From Pseudomonas fluorescens (GTDB lineage: Bacteria; Pseudomonadota; Gammaproteobacteria; Pseudomonadales; Pseudomonadaceae), in the NCBI RefSeq assembly GCF_000968015.1, contig NZ_LACH01000076.1:2560-66559 (forward strand): a DNA stretch of 64,000 bases, written 5' to 3'. Of this stretch, positions 11,299 to 19,676 are shown one piece after another. Under the pieces are notes generated by a model. The model searched no databases. It was given only the letters and a program-made list of their open reading frames with translations, and was not told the DNA's origin. Positions within the stretch are counted from its first letter, which is position 1. Every line of letters begins with the position of its first letter. The translations under genes and the position numbers were made by a program.

Positions 11299-12936
11299 CT
11301 ACTGGCTTAACCCTTGGGCAAACCTGATCATCGGGTCACTGGCGCCGCCATCACTCGGTTCAGGCTTTTTGCACCACAGCGCAAGCTCCATTCCCTCCAG
11401 CAACTCCATCGCCCAGGCAACCGTAACCGCCCCGCCGTACACGTAGTGATCCGGCCGCACGATGACGACATTGCAGCCTCGGCTCTCCAGCCATTGCGCC
11501 AACACCCCATCGACTTCCTGATAATCATCCGCGGTGCGTGGACCTGACTGTTGAGGGTCGACCAATCGCACGACATGGATGGGCAGACCTTTGAGCGATT
11601 GACTGCTGCGCAGGCATCTCAACAAAGCGCTGGCGTCAAACCCGGGGGCAATGACCACTCGGAAGGACTGGCCGGTGAACTCATCCAGCAGCGCCGTCTT
11701 GCCGGCATGGTTGATGACCAGCGGTTGCGGAAACAGCTCACCGGCAGGCGCGACCTGCGCGACAAATCCTTGAGACAACCCTGGAATCAGCGATTGCCTG
11801 ATGGTCCCTGCCGGATTCTCCGTCATCTGCCGGATCAACTGCGCATCGCGGATTGCGGCTTTCTCACTGTCGCGTTCGCAGATCACGCCACCGAACTCTT
11901 TGGCCGCCATCGTCGTTTGGCGCACATGAGGCACACGTTCGGTCTGGTAGGTATTCAGGAACGCCGGGGATGCCAGCCCTTCTTTCACCAGCGCGAGCTT
12001 CCAGACCAGGTTCAATGCATCGCGAATCCCCTGGCACATGCCTTGCGCCAGGAAGGGCGGTGTCATGTGCGCCGCATCCCCGAGGAAGAACACCCGGTCG
12101 GACTGCCATTGCTCCAGGATCAGTGCATGGAATCGATAAGCGGACGCCCGCCATAGCTGATAGTCGCCCTCCGGCAACCAGCGGGAGATCAGCTTCTTGA
12201 TCGCTTCGGGTTGTGAGATTTCCGTTGGCTGTTCGTCAGGATTGATCATGAACTCCCAGCGCCGATGCTGACCCGGCCCGACGACAAAAGTACAAGGCCG
12301 GGCCAGTTCACAAAACTGCACGTTGGTCTTCGGCAGATGCTCACCCGCCCCTTCATTGAGGATCACATCGACCACCAGCCACGGTTCATCGAACGCCAGA
12401 TCCTCCATCTTCAGGCCCAGTCGGGTGCGGATCGGGCTGGTGCCGCCATCACACGCCAGCACATAGTCCGCCGTGACCGTGCGCTCGGTTCCGTCTTTGG
12501 CCCGAATGCGCACCTCCGCTTGTGAGCCTGTGGAATCGACCGACAGAACTTCTGAACCGAGTTCCGCGGTGACCGACTTCAAATCGGCAATTTTGCCCCG
12601 CAACGCACGCTCGACGGGCGGCTGCGAGAACACATAATTTGGTGCCCAACCCAGCGGAAAAGGAGGCTTGGCGGCATCAATGCGCTTGATCAGCGCAGAG
12701 CCGGTGGTTCGGTACTCCGAGGGGCGATAAGGCATGACATGTTCGGCGATCTCATTGGCCAGGCCAATGTTGCCGAAAACACGCATCACTTCGTGGTCAA
12801 ACCCCATGGCCCTGGGGTTGGTGTACACCGTTTCGGACTTGTCCACGACGAGGGCCTTCAGCCCCCACATGCCGGCCAGATTTGCGCACAGAGCACCCAC
12901 CGGACCCATTCCAACAATGATGACATCGTAGTCCAT
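11299..12936 (-). CDS. FAD-dependent aromatic monooxygenase (MhpA-like)
   Basis: 545 residues of the class A flavoprotein hydroxylase family. An N-terminal FAD-binding turn is seen (VIIVGMGPVGALCANLAG), then CDGGTSPIRTRLGL and the second FAD motif FLGDAAHMTPPFLAQGMCQG near residue 275. The closest type I recognise is the 3-(3-hydroxyphenyl)propionate hydroxylase group; such enzymes hydroxylate phenolic rings with NAD(P)H and oxygen to give ring-cleavage substrates. The C-terminal 150 residues form the thioredoxin-like tail of this group. It is the last gene of the leftward FAH-VOC-monooxygenase operon. The real substrate is not known. Confidence 0.85.
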   Translation of the reverse strand: MDYDVIIVGMGPVGALCANLAGMWGLKALVVDKSETVYTNPRAMGFDHEVMRVFGNIGLANEIAEHVMPYRPSEYRTTGSALIKRIDAAKPPFPLGWAPNYVFSQPPVERALRGKIADLKSVTAELGSEVLSVDSTGSQAEVRIRAKDGTERTVTADYVLACDGGTSPIRTRLGLKMEDLAFDEPWLVVDVILNEGAGEHLPKTNVQFCELARPCTFVVGPGQHRRWEFMINPDEQPTEISQPEAIKKLISRWLPEGDYQLWRASAYRFHALILEQWQSDRVFFLGDAAHMTPPFLAQGMCQGIRDALNLVWKLALVKEGLASPAFLNTYQTERVPHVRQTTMAAKEFGGVICERDSEKAAIRDAQLIRQMTENPAGTIRQSLIPGLSQGFVAQVAPAGELFPQPLVINHAGKTALLDEFTGQSFRVVIAPGFDASALLRCLRSSQSLKGLPIHVVRLVDPQQSGPRTADDYQEVDGVLAQWLESRGCNVVIVRPDHYVYGGAVTVAWAMELLEGMELALWCKKPEPSDGGASDPMIRFAQGLSQ

Positions 12937-13036
12937 CGTCTACTCCGCTTTTTGTTTTTATCCAGTGCGACGTCTGGTTGATGAACAAGCGTTTGCGTGC
13001 CCATCAACCAGGCTTCAACATCCACAGATCGGCGAG

Positions 13037-13600
13037 TTATAAGCCGATTCGAACCCGCTGTTCTTCGATCTTCGCGCGGATGGAGTTCTTCCACTCTTCT
13101 CGCGTCTGGAAGCCAGGGCGGCGCTTACACATGGCTTCGGTCTGGGCGAGGATGACCTCGGTCGGCAGCTCCAGATCGAGGGGTTCCTTGCAGGGTTGTG
13201 CGGTGTAGAACGGCGCATCGACGTACATTTCGATGGGGTTGCCTTCAGGGTCTTTGAAGTACATCGACCAGGCGTTGCCGTGGTCCACCTGAGCGATCCC
13301 TTCAATGCCGCTGCTTTTGGCGAATTGGTAGTAAGTCTTCAAGTCATCCAGCGAGTTCAGCAGGAACGACAGCTGATTGATCGGGTTGAACGGCAGGTCG
13401 ACAGGCTTGCCGTCGAAGAGTACGACCTGGTGATGCAACTCCGGGTTCTGCGTCATGAAAAACAACCGATGACCCGTTGAGGCGACACCTTTGTCACTGA
13501 CGATAAAGCCTAAGGTACGGCAGTAGAAATCGACCATGCGATCGAGGTCTGCGCAAAACACGCCGGAGTGGGTGAAATTGATAGTCGGTAACGCGGGCAT
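13037..13600 (-). CDS. VOC family, extradiol dioxygenase-like protein
   Basis: 187 residues with paired beta-alpha-beta-beta-beta modules. Probable metal ligands are His11 (NFTHSGVF), His56 or His57 (PELHHQVV) and Glu124 (GNPIEMYV), the two-His-one-Glu set of type I extradiol dioxygenases. A ring-cleaving step fits between the neighbouring monooxygenase and FAH hydrolase. It is much shorter than two-domain enzymes of about 290 residues, so a single-module dioxygenase or a lyase/isomerase is also possible. The start at 13600 has GGAGG upstream; the longer frame adds 36 residues read from the intergenic region. Confidence 0.8.
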   Translation of the reverse strand: MPALPTINFTHSGVFCADLDRMVDFYCRTLGFIVSDKGVASTGHRLFFMTQNPELHHQVVLFDGKPVDLPFNPINQLSFLLNSLDDLKTYYQFAKSSGIEGIAQVDHGNAWSMYFKDPEGNPIEMYVDAPFYTAQPCKEPLDLELPTEVILAQTEAMCKRRPGFQTREEWKNSIRAKIEEQRVRIGL

Positions 13601-13640
13601 CTGGAACCTCCAGTTTTTATGATTGTGTAGAGGACAACGC

Positions 13641-14492
13641 TCAGGCTTCGTCAATAACGCCGTTCGATAGCGTCCCGATCTCCGTGATGACCACTTCGAA
13701 AATATCACCGGGTTTAAGGAAAATCGGTGGATTCCTCTTGAAGCCGATCCCGCTCGGCGTACCGGTGGCCAGAATGTCGCCCGGATTCCACGCCAATGCC
13801 TTCGACACGTACGAAATCAAATGCGGAATGTCGAAGGCCAACTCTGAAAGACTGCCTTCCTGCAACTGCTCGCCATTAAGTACTCCGCGTACCACCAGCT
13901 TACGGTAATCGGAAATTTCCGAAGCGGGAATGAGCCATGGGCCCAGCGCACCGGTTTTTCTGAAGGTCTTGCCCATGCCGTACTGGTGCGTATGGAACTG
14001 CCAGTCACGAACGCTGGCGTCGTTGAAGCAGGTGTAACCCGCGACGTGATCCATCGCATCGGCCGGATCGATATGCGCCCCTCCTTTGCCGATCACCACA
14101 GCCAGCTCGGCTTCGAAATCAAACTGCTCTGATACCTGAGGCCTTACCAGTGGTTCTCCGTGGGGTAGCAGGGTTTCGGCGAAACGCTGAAAAATCACCG
14201 GGAATTCACCGACCTTTCTGCCGGCTTCTTCGGCATGCGCCACATAGTTAATGCCGACGCAAATCACCTTCCCGGGATTGGGGATGACGGCTTCCAGTTC
14301 AACGCTTGAAAACGGGTAGTCGGGTGGCGCGGCCTCTACGATCTGGCGAGCCTCCTGCATCAAGGCCGGGTCGGCCAGGAAGGATGCAAGGTCCGGAACC
14401 TGGGTAAAACGCCGGGTCAGCTCAACCACCCCGTCACCGGACACGGCGCCGAAATGGGCCTTCCCCTCTTTGCGGTACGAAATCAGCTTCAT
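13641..14492 (-). CDS. Fumarylacetoacetate hydrolase family protein
   Basis: 283 residues. The short N-terminal domain is followed by the FAH fold with VICVGINYVAHAEE, the acidic metal-binding stretch FDFEAELAVVIGK and a late GDILATGTPSGIGF. The family hydrolyses or isomerises acylpyruvate-type products of aromatic ring cleavage. AGGAGA precedes the ATG at 14492, and the first residues MKLISYRKEGK are typical for the family. It is first in the leftward operon, 40 bases ahead of the VOC gene, and its promoter region is shared with the rightward DUF1185 operon. Confidence 0.87.
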   Translation of the reverse strand: MKLISYRKEGKAHFGAVSGDGVVELTRRFTQVPDLASFLADPALMQEARQIVEAAPPDYPFSSVELEAVIPNPGKVICVGINYVAHAEEAGRKVGEFPVIFQRFAETLLPHGEPLVRPQVSEQFDFEAELAVVIGKGGAHIDPADAMDHVAGYTCFNDASVRDWQFHTHQYGMGKTFRKTGALGPWLIPASEISDYRKLVVRGVLNGEQLQEGSLSELAFDIPHLISYVSKALAWNPGDILATGTPSGIGFKRNPPIFLKPGDIFEVVITEIGTLSNGVIDEA

Positions 14493-14506
14493 GTTCTTCT
14501 CCTGTT

Positions 14507-14520
14507 TTTTATGCACAAAA
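14507..14520. promoter_or_regulatory. Candidate GntR operator, FAH/DUF1185 divergent promoter
   Basis: TTTTATGCACAAAA is a 14-bp palindrome with one mismatched pair, ending 15 bases upstream of the FAH start. A second short inverted repeat, TGCAT-A-ATGCA, lies at 14550-14560. Both resemble the sites next to the GntR gene. Confidence 0.5.
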
Positions 14521-14620
14521 ACTAATTTCTTGCACCATACATCATAAAATGCATAATGCAAAAGGCCGGTTTTAAAAAAAATGACGAGCCGCTTGAGGCT
14601 CTCGGTTCTGGAGGTTAGGC

Positions 14621-15202
14621 ATGTCGCTAGTGATGGTTCGCAAGGTAAAACTGGACATCGAAGAAGTGTTCCATGAAGGCGGGACTCGCTCGTCGGTCCC
14701 GCTCAGGATTGCGGTCGCCACCGCCGTGGTCGCCAATCCCTACGCAGGTCAATATGTAGAGGACCTGCTGCCGTTCATGCAGGAACTGAGAGCGTTGGGC
14801 GCGCAGCTGTCCGAGCAACTGATTCATGCACTGGGCGGCGCCAGGCATGTACAAGCCTATGGCAAGGGTGCAATCGTCGGGGAAGACGGCGAGTTGGAAC
14901 ACGGTGCGGTCTGGCATGAAGCCGGTGGCTGGGCCATGCGCGAAGCCCTCGGCAATCCGAAGGCGATCGTGCCGGCGGCGAAGACCATCGGCGGCCCTGG
15001 TTGCCGGGTGATGATCCCGCTCGGGCACATCCAGGCGGCCTATGTGCGCAGCCACTTCGGCGTGGCTGAAATGACCGTGTGGGACGGCCCTCGTCGCGGC
15101 GAAATCGCTTTTGGCCTGGCCATGGCCACGGGCGGGCGGATTCATGCGCGACTCGGTGGTCTGGCTGCCAGCGAGGTGAAGGGCGAAGACGGGCTGCGTT
15201 AG
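14621..15202 (+). CDS. Amino acid synthesis family protein (DUF1185)
   Basis: 193 residues matching the DUF1185/AA_synth family: PYAGQYVEDLLPFM near the start, GKGAIVGEDGELEHGAVWH in the middle and GPRRGEIAFGLAMATGGR near the end. The family name rests on old annotation and its reaction is not established; members are often found in catabolic clusters with FAH proteins and oxygenases, as here. GGAGG lies 5-6 bases before the ATG. It is the first gene of the rightward operon and is divergent from the FAH gene. Confidence 0.82.
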   Translation: MSLVMVRKVKLDIEEVFHEGGTRSSVPLRIAVATAVVANPYAGQYVEDLLPFMQELRALGAQLSEQLIHALGGARHVQAYGKGAIVGEDGELEHGAVWHEAGGWAMREALGNPKAIVPAAKTIGGPGCRVMIPLGHIQAAYVRSHFGVAEMTVWDGPRRGEIAFGLAMATGGRIHARLGGLAASEVKGEDGLR

Positions 15203-15272
15203 GGCCGACAATTTGAAGCGTGCTGCAGGGTTACATACCACTACAAAAACAATATGTGTGTTGGAGAACATC

Positions 15273-16388
15273 ATGACTGCAAAAACTATGCGCGCCGCAC
15301 GTCTGTATGAAGGCGGTAAACCCATGGTCATCGAACAAGTGCCCGTCCCCGAGATTCGTCCGACCGAAGTACTGGTGAAGATCAAGGCCTGCGGGATCGT
15401 CCCGAACCTGCACAACATCCTCACCAACTGGGTCAAATGGTTCCCGCATAACCCCCTGCCAAAACTCCCTGCCATTTTCGGACTGGACCCTTCTGGTGTC
15501 GTCGAAGCCGTCGGCGCCCAGGTCTACGACTTCAAGGTCGGTGACCGGGTTTACGTCAATCCGGGCAGGCACTGCGGTTCATGCCGGGCCTGCCGCGCGG
15601 GCAACACCATTGCGTGCACCGCCTATACGTTCAACGGTTATTTCGGCTTCACACCGAAAAGCCCACGCATGTTCGAAGACTACCCCTACGGCGGCCTTTG
15701 CGAGTACATCCCTGCCCCGCAATACAGCCTGGTCAAACTGCCGGACAACATCAGTTTCGAAACCGCTGCACGCCTGGGTTATCTGGGCACCGCCTACAAA
15801 GCATTGCTCAAGGCCAACGCGGGTCCTGGCAGCACGGTGCTGATCAACGGAATCAGCGGCACACTTGGCCTGGGCGCCGTCGCACTGGCGCTGGCCATGG
15901 GCGTTCGTAAAATCCTCGGCACCGCCCGAAACCAGGACCTGTTCCAGAAGGTGAAAGACCTGGCGGCCCCAGGCCGGATTGAAATTCACACCCTCGGTAC
16001 GATTCCCACCCACGAATGGGCCTATCAAGTGACCCATGGCGAAGGGGTCGATGTAGTCATTGATGCTCTAGGCCCGGGCGCCCCTCACGAGAGCCTGACC
16101 CAGGCGCTTAAATCCCTCCATCGCGGTGGGCATCTGGTCAACGTCGGCGCCATCGCCGGCGAAGTGCCGATCGATCTGCACTGGATTATGGACAACGACA
16201 TCCAGATCAGCGGATCGGCCTGGTTCACCACCGGACAAGGCCAAGCCATGGCGGACATGGTTGAATCCGGGGTGCTTGACCTCTCGTTCTTCGAAAACAC
16301 GGCCTTCAGTCTGGAGGACGTCAACAGCGCGATTACCGGTATCGAAAACCGCCATGGCGGCTTCAGCAACTACGTCATCTGTCCTTGA
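15273..16388 (+). CDS. Zinc-dependent alcohol dehydrogenase
   Basis: 371 residues of the medium-chain dehydrogenase family. GDRVYVNPG is followed by the structural-zinc Cys set CGSCRACRAGNTIAC, and the nucleotide-binding region has GISGTLGLGAVALALAMG. Such enzymes interconvert alcohols and aldehydes or ketones with NAD(P). The likely start is 15273, with GGAG eight bases before it and the usual MRAARLYEGG opening. It follows DUF1185 by 70 bases. In the pathway it could oxidise an alcohol side chain or ring-cleavage product. Confidence 0.87.
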   Translation: MTAKTMRAARLYEGGKPMVIEQVPVPEIRPTEVLVKIKACGIVPNLHNILTNWVKWFPHNPLPKLPAIFGLDPSGVVEAVGAQVYDFKVGDRVYVNPGRHCGSCRACRAGNTIACTAYTFNGYFGFTPKSPRMFEDYPYGGLCEYIPAPQYSLVKLPDNISFETAARLGYLGTAYKALLKANAGPGSTVLINGISGTLGLGAVALALAMGVRKILGTARNQDLFQKVKDLAAPGRIEIHTLGTIPTHEWAYQVTHGEGVDVVIDALGPGAPHESLTQALKSLHRGGHLVNVGAIAGEVPIDLHWIMDNDIQISGSAWFTTGQGQAMADMVESGVLDLSFFENTAFSLEDVNSAITGIENRHGGFSNYVICP

Positions 16389-16394
16389 CTAAAC

Positions 16395-16429
16395 TCAGCG
16401 AGCGGAGCGGTTCAACCGCCCCTCGCTGA
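16395..16429 (+). terminator. Intra-operon hairpin
   Basis: TCAGCGAG and CTCGCTGA pair around an inner GCGGTT/AACCGC stem between the dehydrogenase and cupin genes. No strong T-run follows, so partial termination or mRNA stabilisation is more likely than a full stop. Confidence 0.45.
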
Positions 16430-16457
16430 CTCTTTGACTGCCTGTTGAGTAACTCCT

Positions 16458-17009
16458 ATGAAGATAAGAAGAATCGTGACCGGCCACGACGAACAGGGTA
16501 ATTCCGTGTTCGTTTCAGATGACTTTGCCCCAAGAGCCCAGTCCTTTGCCTCAATCCCGGGGCACGCAATGGCGCAGCTGTGGACGACGCCCGCCCAGCC
16601 GACACTCCTCGAAAAACAGCGCGACCCAACGCTTGATCACGCCTCGCTGATTCCTCCTCAGGGCGGCACCAGCATCGCCATGTTCGATTTCCCACCCGAC
16701 ACCGTCATGCAGAACCTCGTCGATGGCGTCCAGGCCTTTGGCGAGTTGAGCGCTGCACTGCCGGGCTTGATCGAAAGCTTCGAGCCGGACCATCCGGGCA
16801 TGCACACCACCGCCACCATTGATTACGGAATCATTCTGGAAGGTGAGATGTGGCTGGAGCTGGATAACGGTCAGAGCCGTCTGGTAAAGGCCGGCGACGT
16901 CGTTATTCAAAATGGCACGCGACACGCGTGGCGCAACAAAAGCGAGCGGATTGCCCGGGCACTGTTTGTGATGATCGGGGTGTCACCCGCAGAGAAACAG
17001 GCTGTGTAG
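16458..17009 (+). CDS. Cupin domain protein
   Basis: 183 residues. The C-terminal half is a cupin: HPGMHTTATIDYGIILEGEMWLELD (quoted in part, residues about 113-137) supplies motif 1 with His and Glu, and GDVVIQNGTRHAWRN supplies motif 2 with a further His. Single-cupin proteins of this type often stand in aromatic-degradation operons as small dioxygenases or sensors. It follows the dehydrogenase by 69 bases and precedes the FMN reductase by 37. The exact function cannot be assigned. Confidence 0.8.
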   Translation: MKIRRIVTGHDEQGNSVFVSDDFAPRAQSFASIPGHAMAQLWTTPAQPTLLEKQRDPTLDHASLIPPQGGTSIAMFDFPPDTVMQNLVDGVQAFGELSAALPGLIESFEPDHPGMHTTATIDYGIILEGEMWLELDNGQSRLVKAGDVVIQNGTRHAWRNKSERIARALFVMIGVSPAEKQAV

Positions 17010-17046
17010 TTGTTTGATTACTCATCTCTCGGATTGAAGGATTTTT

Positions 17047-17604
17047 ATGGCCACCGTCGCTCATCGTCTGCTCGGTATTTCAGGTAGCCTGCGTTCACAG
17101 TCAACGAATACAGCAGTACTCAAATCCCTTTGCGCTCGATTGGGCGATCAGGCAGAAATGAGTCTCTTCGCGCTGAATGACATCCCCCTGTACAACGCAG
17201 ATATCGAAACGCAAGCGCTGCCGGCATCCGTGGCGGCATTGAAAGAGGCCCTCGCACAAGCCGATGGTTTGATCATCTGCTCGCCTGAATACAATTACGG
17301 CACCTCCGGCGTGCTGAAAAATGCGCTGGATTGGGCCTCCCGCCCAGGCTTCAATTCACCGCTGAAAAACAAACCCGTGCTGATCATGTCCTCTTCACCC
17401 GGCGTACTCGGCGGGGTGCGTGCCCAGGCTCAACTGCGTGAAACGCTATCGGCCACGCTGTCCAGGGTCATTTGCGGCCCTCAGATCGTCATTCCCGGCG
17501 TTAATCAAAAGATCCAGAACGGCCACTTCATCGACGAAACAACGATCGAGTTCATGCTGGCGGGGGTCGATCATTTGATCGCCGAAATCAAGCGCCTGGC
17601 TTAA
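17047..17604 (+). CDS. NADPH-dependent FMN reductase family protein
   Basis: 185 residues of the flavodoxin-like fold: LLGISGSLRSQSTN binds the FMN phosphate and SPEYNYGTSGVLKNALDW is the second flavin-contact segment. Family members reduce FMN, quinones or metals. As the last gene of this operon it may protect against quinone build-up or supply reduced flavin; the large FAD monooxygenase in the other operon would not need it. AAGGA precedes the ATG. Its 3' end overlaps the convergent next gene by 17 bases. Confidence 0.87.
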   Translation: MATVAHRLLGISGSLRSQSTNTAVLKSLCARLGDQAEMSLFALNDIPLYNADIETQALPASVAALKEALAQADGLIICSPEYNYGTSGVLKNALDWASRPGFNSPLKNKPVLIMSSSPGVLGGVRAQAQLRETLSATLSRVICGPQIVIPGVNQKIQNGHFIDETTIEFMLAGVDHLIAEIKRLA

Positions 17605-18109
17605 CGTCACCGCGGTAGTAAGTGGCGTGTTTGGCCAGCCACTGCTTCCCGAGCTCAATATCCTCTTTGCGCCTGGCCAGGATCCAGTCCGACGTCCGAG
17701 GGACGCCATGCTTGTCCTGGCCCATGGCCTGACCCACCAACACCTCGGCTTGAGGAAGAATCAGGAAGCTGAATACCCCCGTAGAGGTCGCGCCTTTCTT
17801 GACGGATTTCCAGGTGCCGTAAAGATAGTGACCGTCATACAGATCACAAGAGCCCTGCCACAGGTAACCGCCAATATTGTTGGCGTTACGCAATCGAAGT
17901 CGTCCACTGTCGATATCGACATCGACCGTCTCAATGACCCATTGATCCGGGTCGTCGGCATCCTGCCAGGTCGATGCCCAGAAGCCGAGCAGATCGTCCC
18001 GGCGCGAGTATCGCCAGTGGCTCAGAAGCATTGGAAGCAATAGCGTCAGCACAACACCAAAGGCCGCGCTGCCGAATGAAATAAAGACGTTTTCCAAGGT
18101 GCTGCCCAT
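17588..18109 (-). CDS. Uncharacterised single-pass membrane protein
   Basis: 173 residues. One N-terminal membrane helix (VFISFGSAAFGVVLTLLLPM, about 8-28) is followed by a basic stretch HWRYSRRDD and a soluble beta-rich domain with repeated W and Y residues (LGFWASTWQDADDPDQW, YDGHYLYGTWKSV). I do not recognise the family. The soluble part probably faces the cytoplasm. It is transcribed alone; its stop overlaps the end of the FMN reductase gene. Confidence 0.65.
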   Translation of the reverse strand: MGSTLENVFISFGSAAFGVVLTLLLPMLLSHWRYSRRDDLLGFWASTWQDADDPDQWVIETVDVDIDSGRLRLRNANNIGGYLWQGSCDLYDGHYLYGTWKSVKKGATSTGVFSFLILPQAEVLVGQAMGQDKHGVPRTSDWILARRKEDIELGKQWLAKHATYYRGDVKPGA

Positions 18110-18163
18110 GGCAAGAGACCTCTGGACGGAGCTGACTAGAAGCTTAGCTCACGGCCCCAACGC

Positions 18164-18187
18164 GGGTATCTGCGCCTTCAGATACCC
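18164..18187. promoter_or_regulatory. Inverted repeat between divergent genes
   Basis: GGGTATCTG and CAGATACCC are perfect 9-base arms six bases apart, about 55 bases upstream of the leftward membrane-protein gene and 80 bases upstream of the MerR gene. It could be an operator or an RNA hairpin. Confidence 0.4.
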
Positions 18188-18265
18188 GATAAACGCGGTG
18201 ACCAGTCTGCGTTAGAATGACTTCCGGATTTTTGATAGCGACTCGCGTGGCGAGAAGGATTGCTG

Positions 18266-18673
18266 ATGTTCATTGGAAGACTCGCCGGGCTCACCGGTTG
18301 CACCCCGAAAGCCATTCGACTTTACGAGCAGATGGGGTTGATCCCGGAACCGGATCGTCAGGGTCGATATCGCGTCTACACCTCACATCACCTCACGCTC
18401 GTGCGCCTGATCCGCCGGGCGCAGATCGCCGGTTTCAAGCTCGCCGAGATGGTGCCTCTCGTCGCTGCAAAAAACACATTGCAAGCCTTTCCCTTGGAAC
18501 TGGCCAACGAGGCAATCGACCTCAAGCGCCAACACATCTTCGCGAAAGTAGCCGACTTGCTGGCCTTGGTAGATCACCTCAGCGAACTCAAAAACGAGAT
18601 CAATTGCCTTTTTGAACCGGGCGCAGTGATAACGCCTCATAGCGATGCGTCGAGCGCTGGCCTAGATAGATAA
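18266..18673 (+). CDS. MerR family transcriptional regulator
   Basis: 135 residues. The N-terminal MerR winged helix is clear: FIGRLAGLTGCTPKAIRLYE, then GLIPEPDRQGRYRVYT. A dimerisation helix and short effector region follow; there is no obvious Cys metal-binding set, so an organic or redox signal is likelier than a metal. Start at the ATG 18266, with AGAAGGA spaced six bases, rather than the TTG two codons earlier. It is convergent with the reductase gene and the two frames overlap by 74 bases. A MerR-type promoter lies before that reductase gene. Confidence 0.85.
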   Translation: MFIGRLAGLTGCTPKAIRLYEQMGLIPEPDRQGRYRVYTSHHLTLVRLIRRAQIAGFKLAEMVPLVAAKNTLQAFPLELANEAIDLKRQHIFAKVADLLALVDHLSELKNEINCLFEPGAVITPHSDASSAGLDR

Positions 18674-19631
18674 ACGCCGATTGCAGGGCGACTTCCGGCG
18701 CTCGCGGACGGAAGCCCAATTCGGTCATGGCCTTGGTGATAGCGTATTCCTGCTTGACGTCGTGGAACATCCTGACCTGACTGAGCAACAGTTGCGCTGG
18801 CCGACCGGTCAACCCGGCCCAACGCTCCTGTACCCATGCCACCGCGACCAACAGCCATTTGGGTGCCGGTGGTGGTGGGCGATAGCCCGGTGAAACCTCG
18901 TTCGCTGCATCAATGATTTCGGCCATTGAAGAGGACCGCTCATTCGCCAGAATGTAGCGCTGCCCTGACCGGCCTTTTTCTGCCGCGAGGATCATCCCCA
19001 GGGCGACATCTCGCACGTCGACAAAATTGAAATGAAAGCCTGGGTCCAGAGGCATTTGCCGCCGCCTGACCGAATCGACAAACTTCATGGTGTCAGTCAG
19101 CTTGGCCGCGTTGGGGCCGATCATCGCCGAGGGCAACACCGAGACCATCCAAAGGTTCAGCGCCTGCGCCGTACGCCAGGCCATTTGCTCCGACAGGATC
19201 TTGGACGCGTAATAGGCATTCTCGTCCTCGTCGTTCCAGTGTTCTTCATCGAGCTTCTGCCCGTTCTGACCGATGGCCGCAACGGAACTGACATACACCA
19301 CGCGCTTGACCCCGGCCTTCGCCGCCGCCTGCAAAACGCGACGTGTTCCTTCCACATTCGGCTGGATAATCTCGGCGTGCGGATGCCTCGCCCAATGCTT
19401 GAACACCGCGGCAACCTGAAACAATACGTCCACCCCGCTCAACGCCTCGAGCATGGCCGCTTCATCGAGCAGTTCTGCATACACCCTTTCGCAATCCAGC
19501 CCCTCGAACGCTGCCGAATCGTTCACATCACGAACCCCGGCGCGGACTCGGTAACCCTGATCGAGCAAGGCTCTGACCAAGGTATTGCCCAAATGCCCAT
19601 TGGCGCCTGTGACCAGACATAACTGACTCAT
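18600..19631 (-). CDS. NAD-dependent epimerase/dehydratase family reductase (extended SDR)
   Basis: 343 residues. LVTGANGHLGNTLVRALL is the dinucleotide-binding turn, VVYVSSVAAIG the conserved strand with the Ser, and YYASKILSE the Tyr-Lys catalytic pair, as in dihydroflavonol-reductase-like proteins acting on aldehydes, ketones or sugar nucleotides. Its promoter has an overlong spacer filled by a perfect palindrome, as MerR activators need, and the convergent neighbour is a MerR gene. The C-terminal 24 codons overlap that gene. The likely job is induced reduction of a toxic carbonyl, an inference. Confidence 0.85.
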   Translation of the reverse strand: MSQLCLVTGANGHLGNTLVRALLDQGYRVRAGVRDVNDSAAFEGLDCERVYAELLDEAAMLEALSGVDVLFQVAAVFKHWARHPHAEIIQPNVEGTRRVLQAAAKAGVKRVVYVSSVAAIGQNGQKLDEEHWNDEDENAYYASKILSEQMAWRTAQALNLWMVSVLPSAMIGPNAAKLTDTMKFVDSVRRRQMPLDPGFHFNFVDVRDVALGMILAAEKGRSGQRYILANERSSSMAEIIDAANEVSPGYRPPPPAPKWLLVAVAWVQERWAGLTGRPAQLLLSQVRMFHDVKQEYAITKAMTELGFRPRAPEVALQSAFIYLGQRSTHRYEALSLRPVQKGN

Positions 19632-19676
19632 ACAACTGTCCCCTCGCTTGAATAAACATCCGTTTTGGCGAGGATG

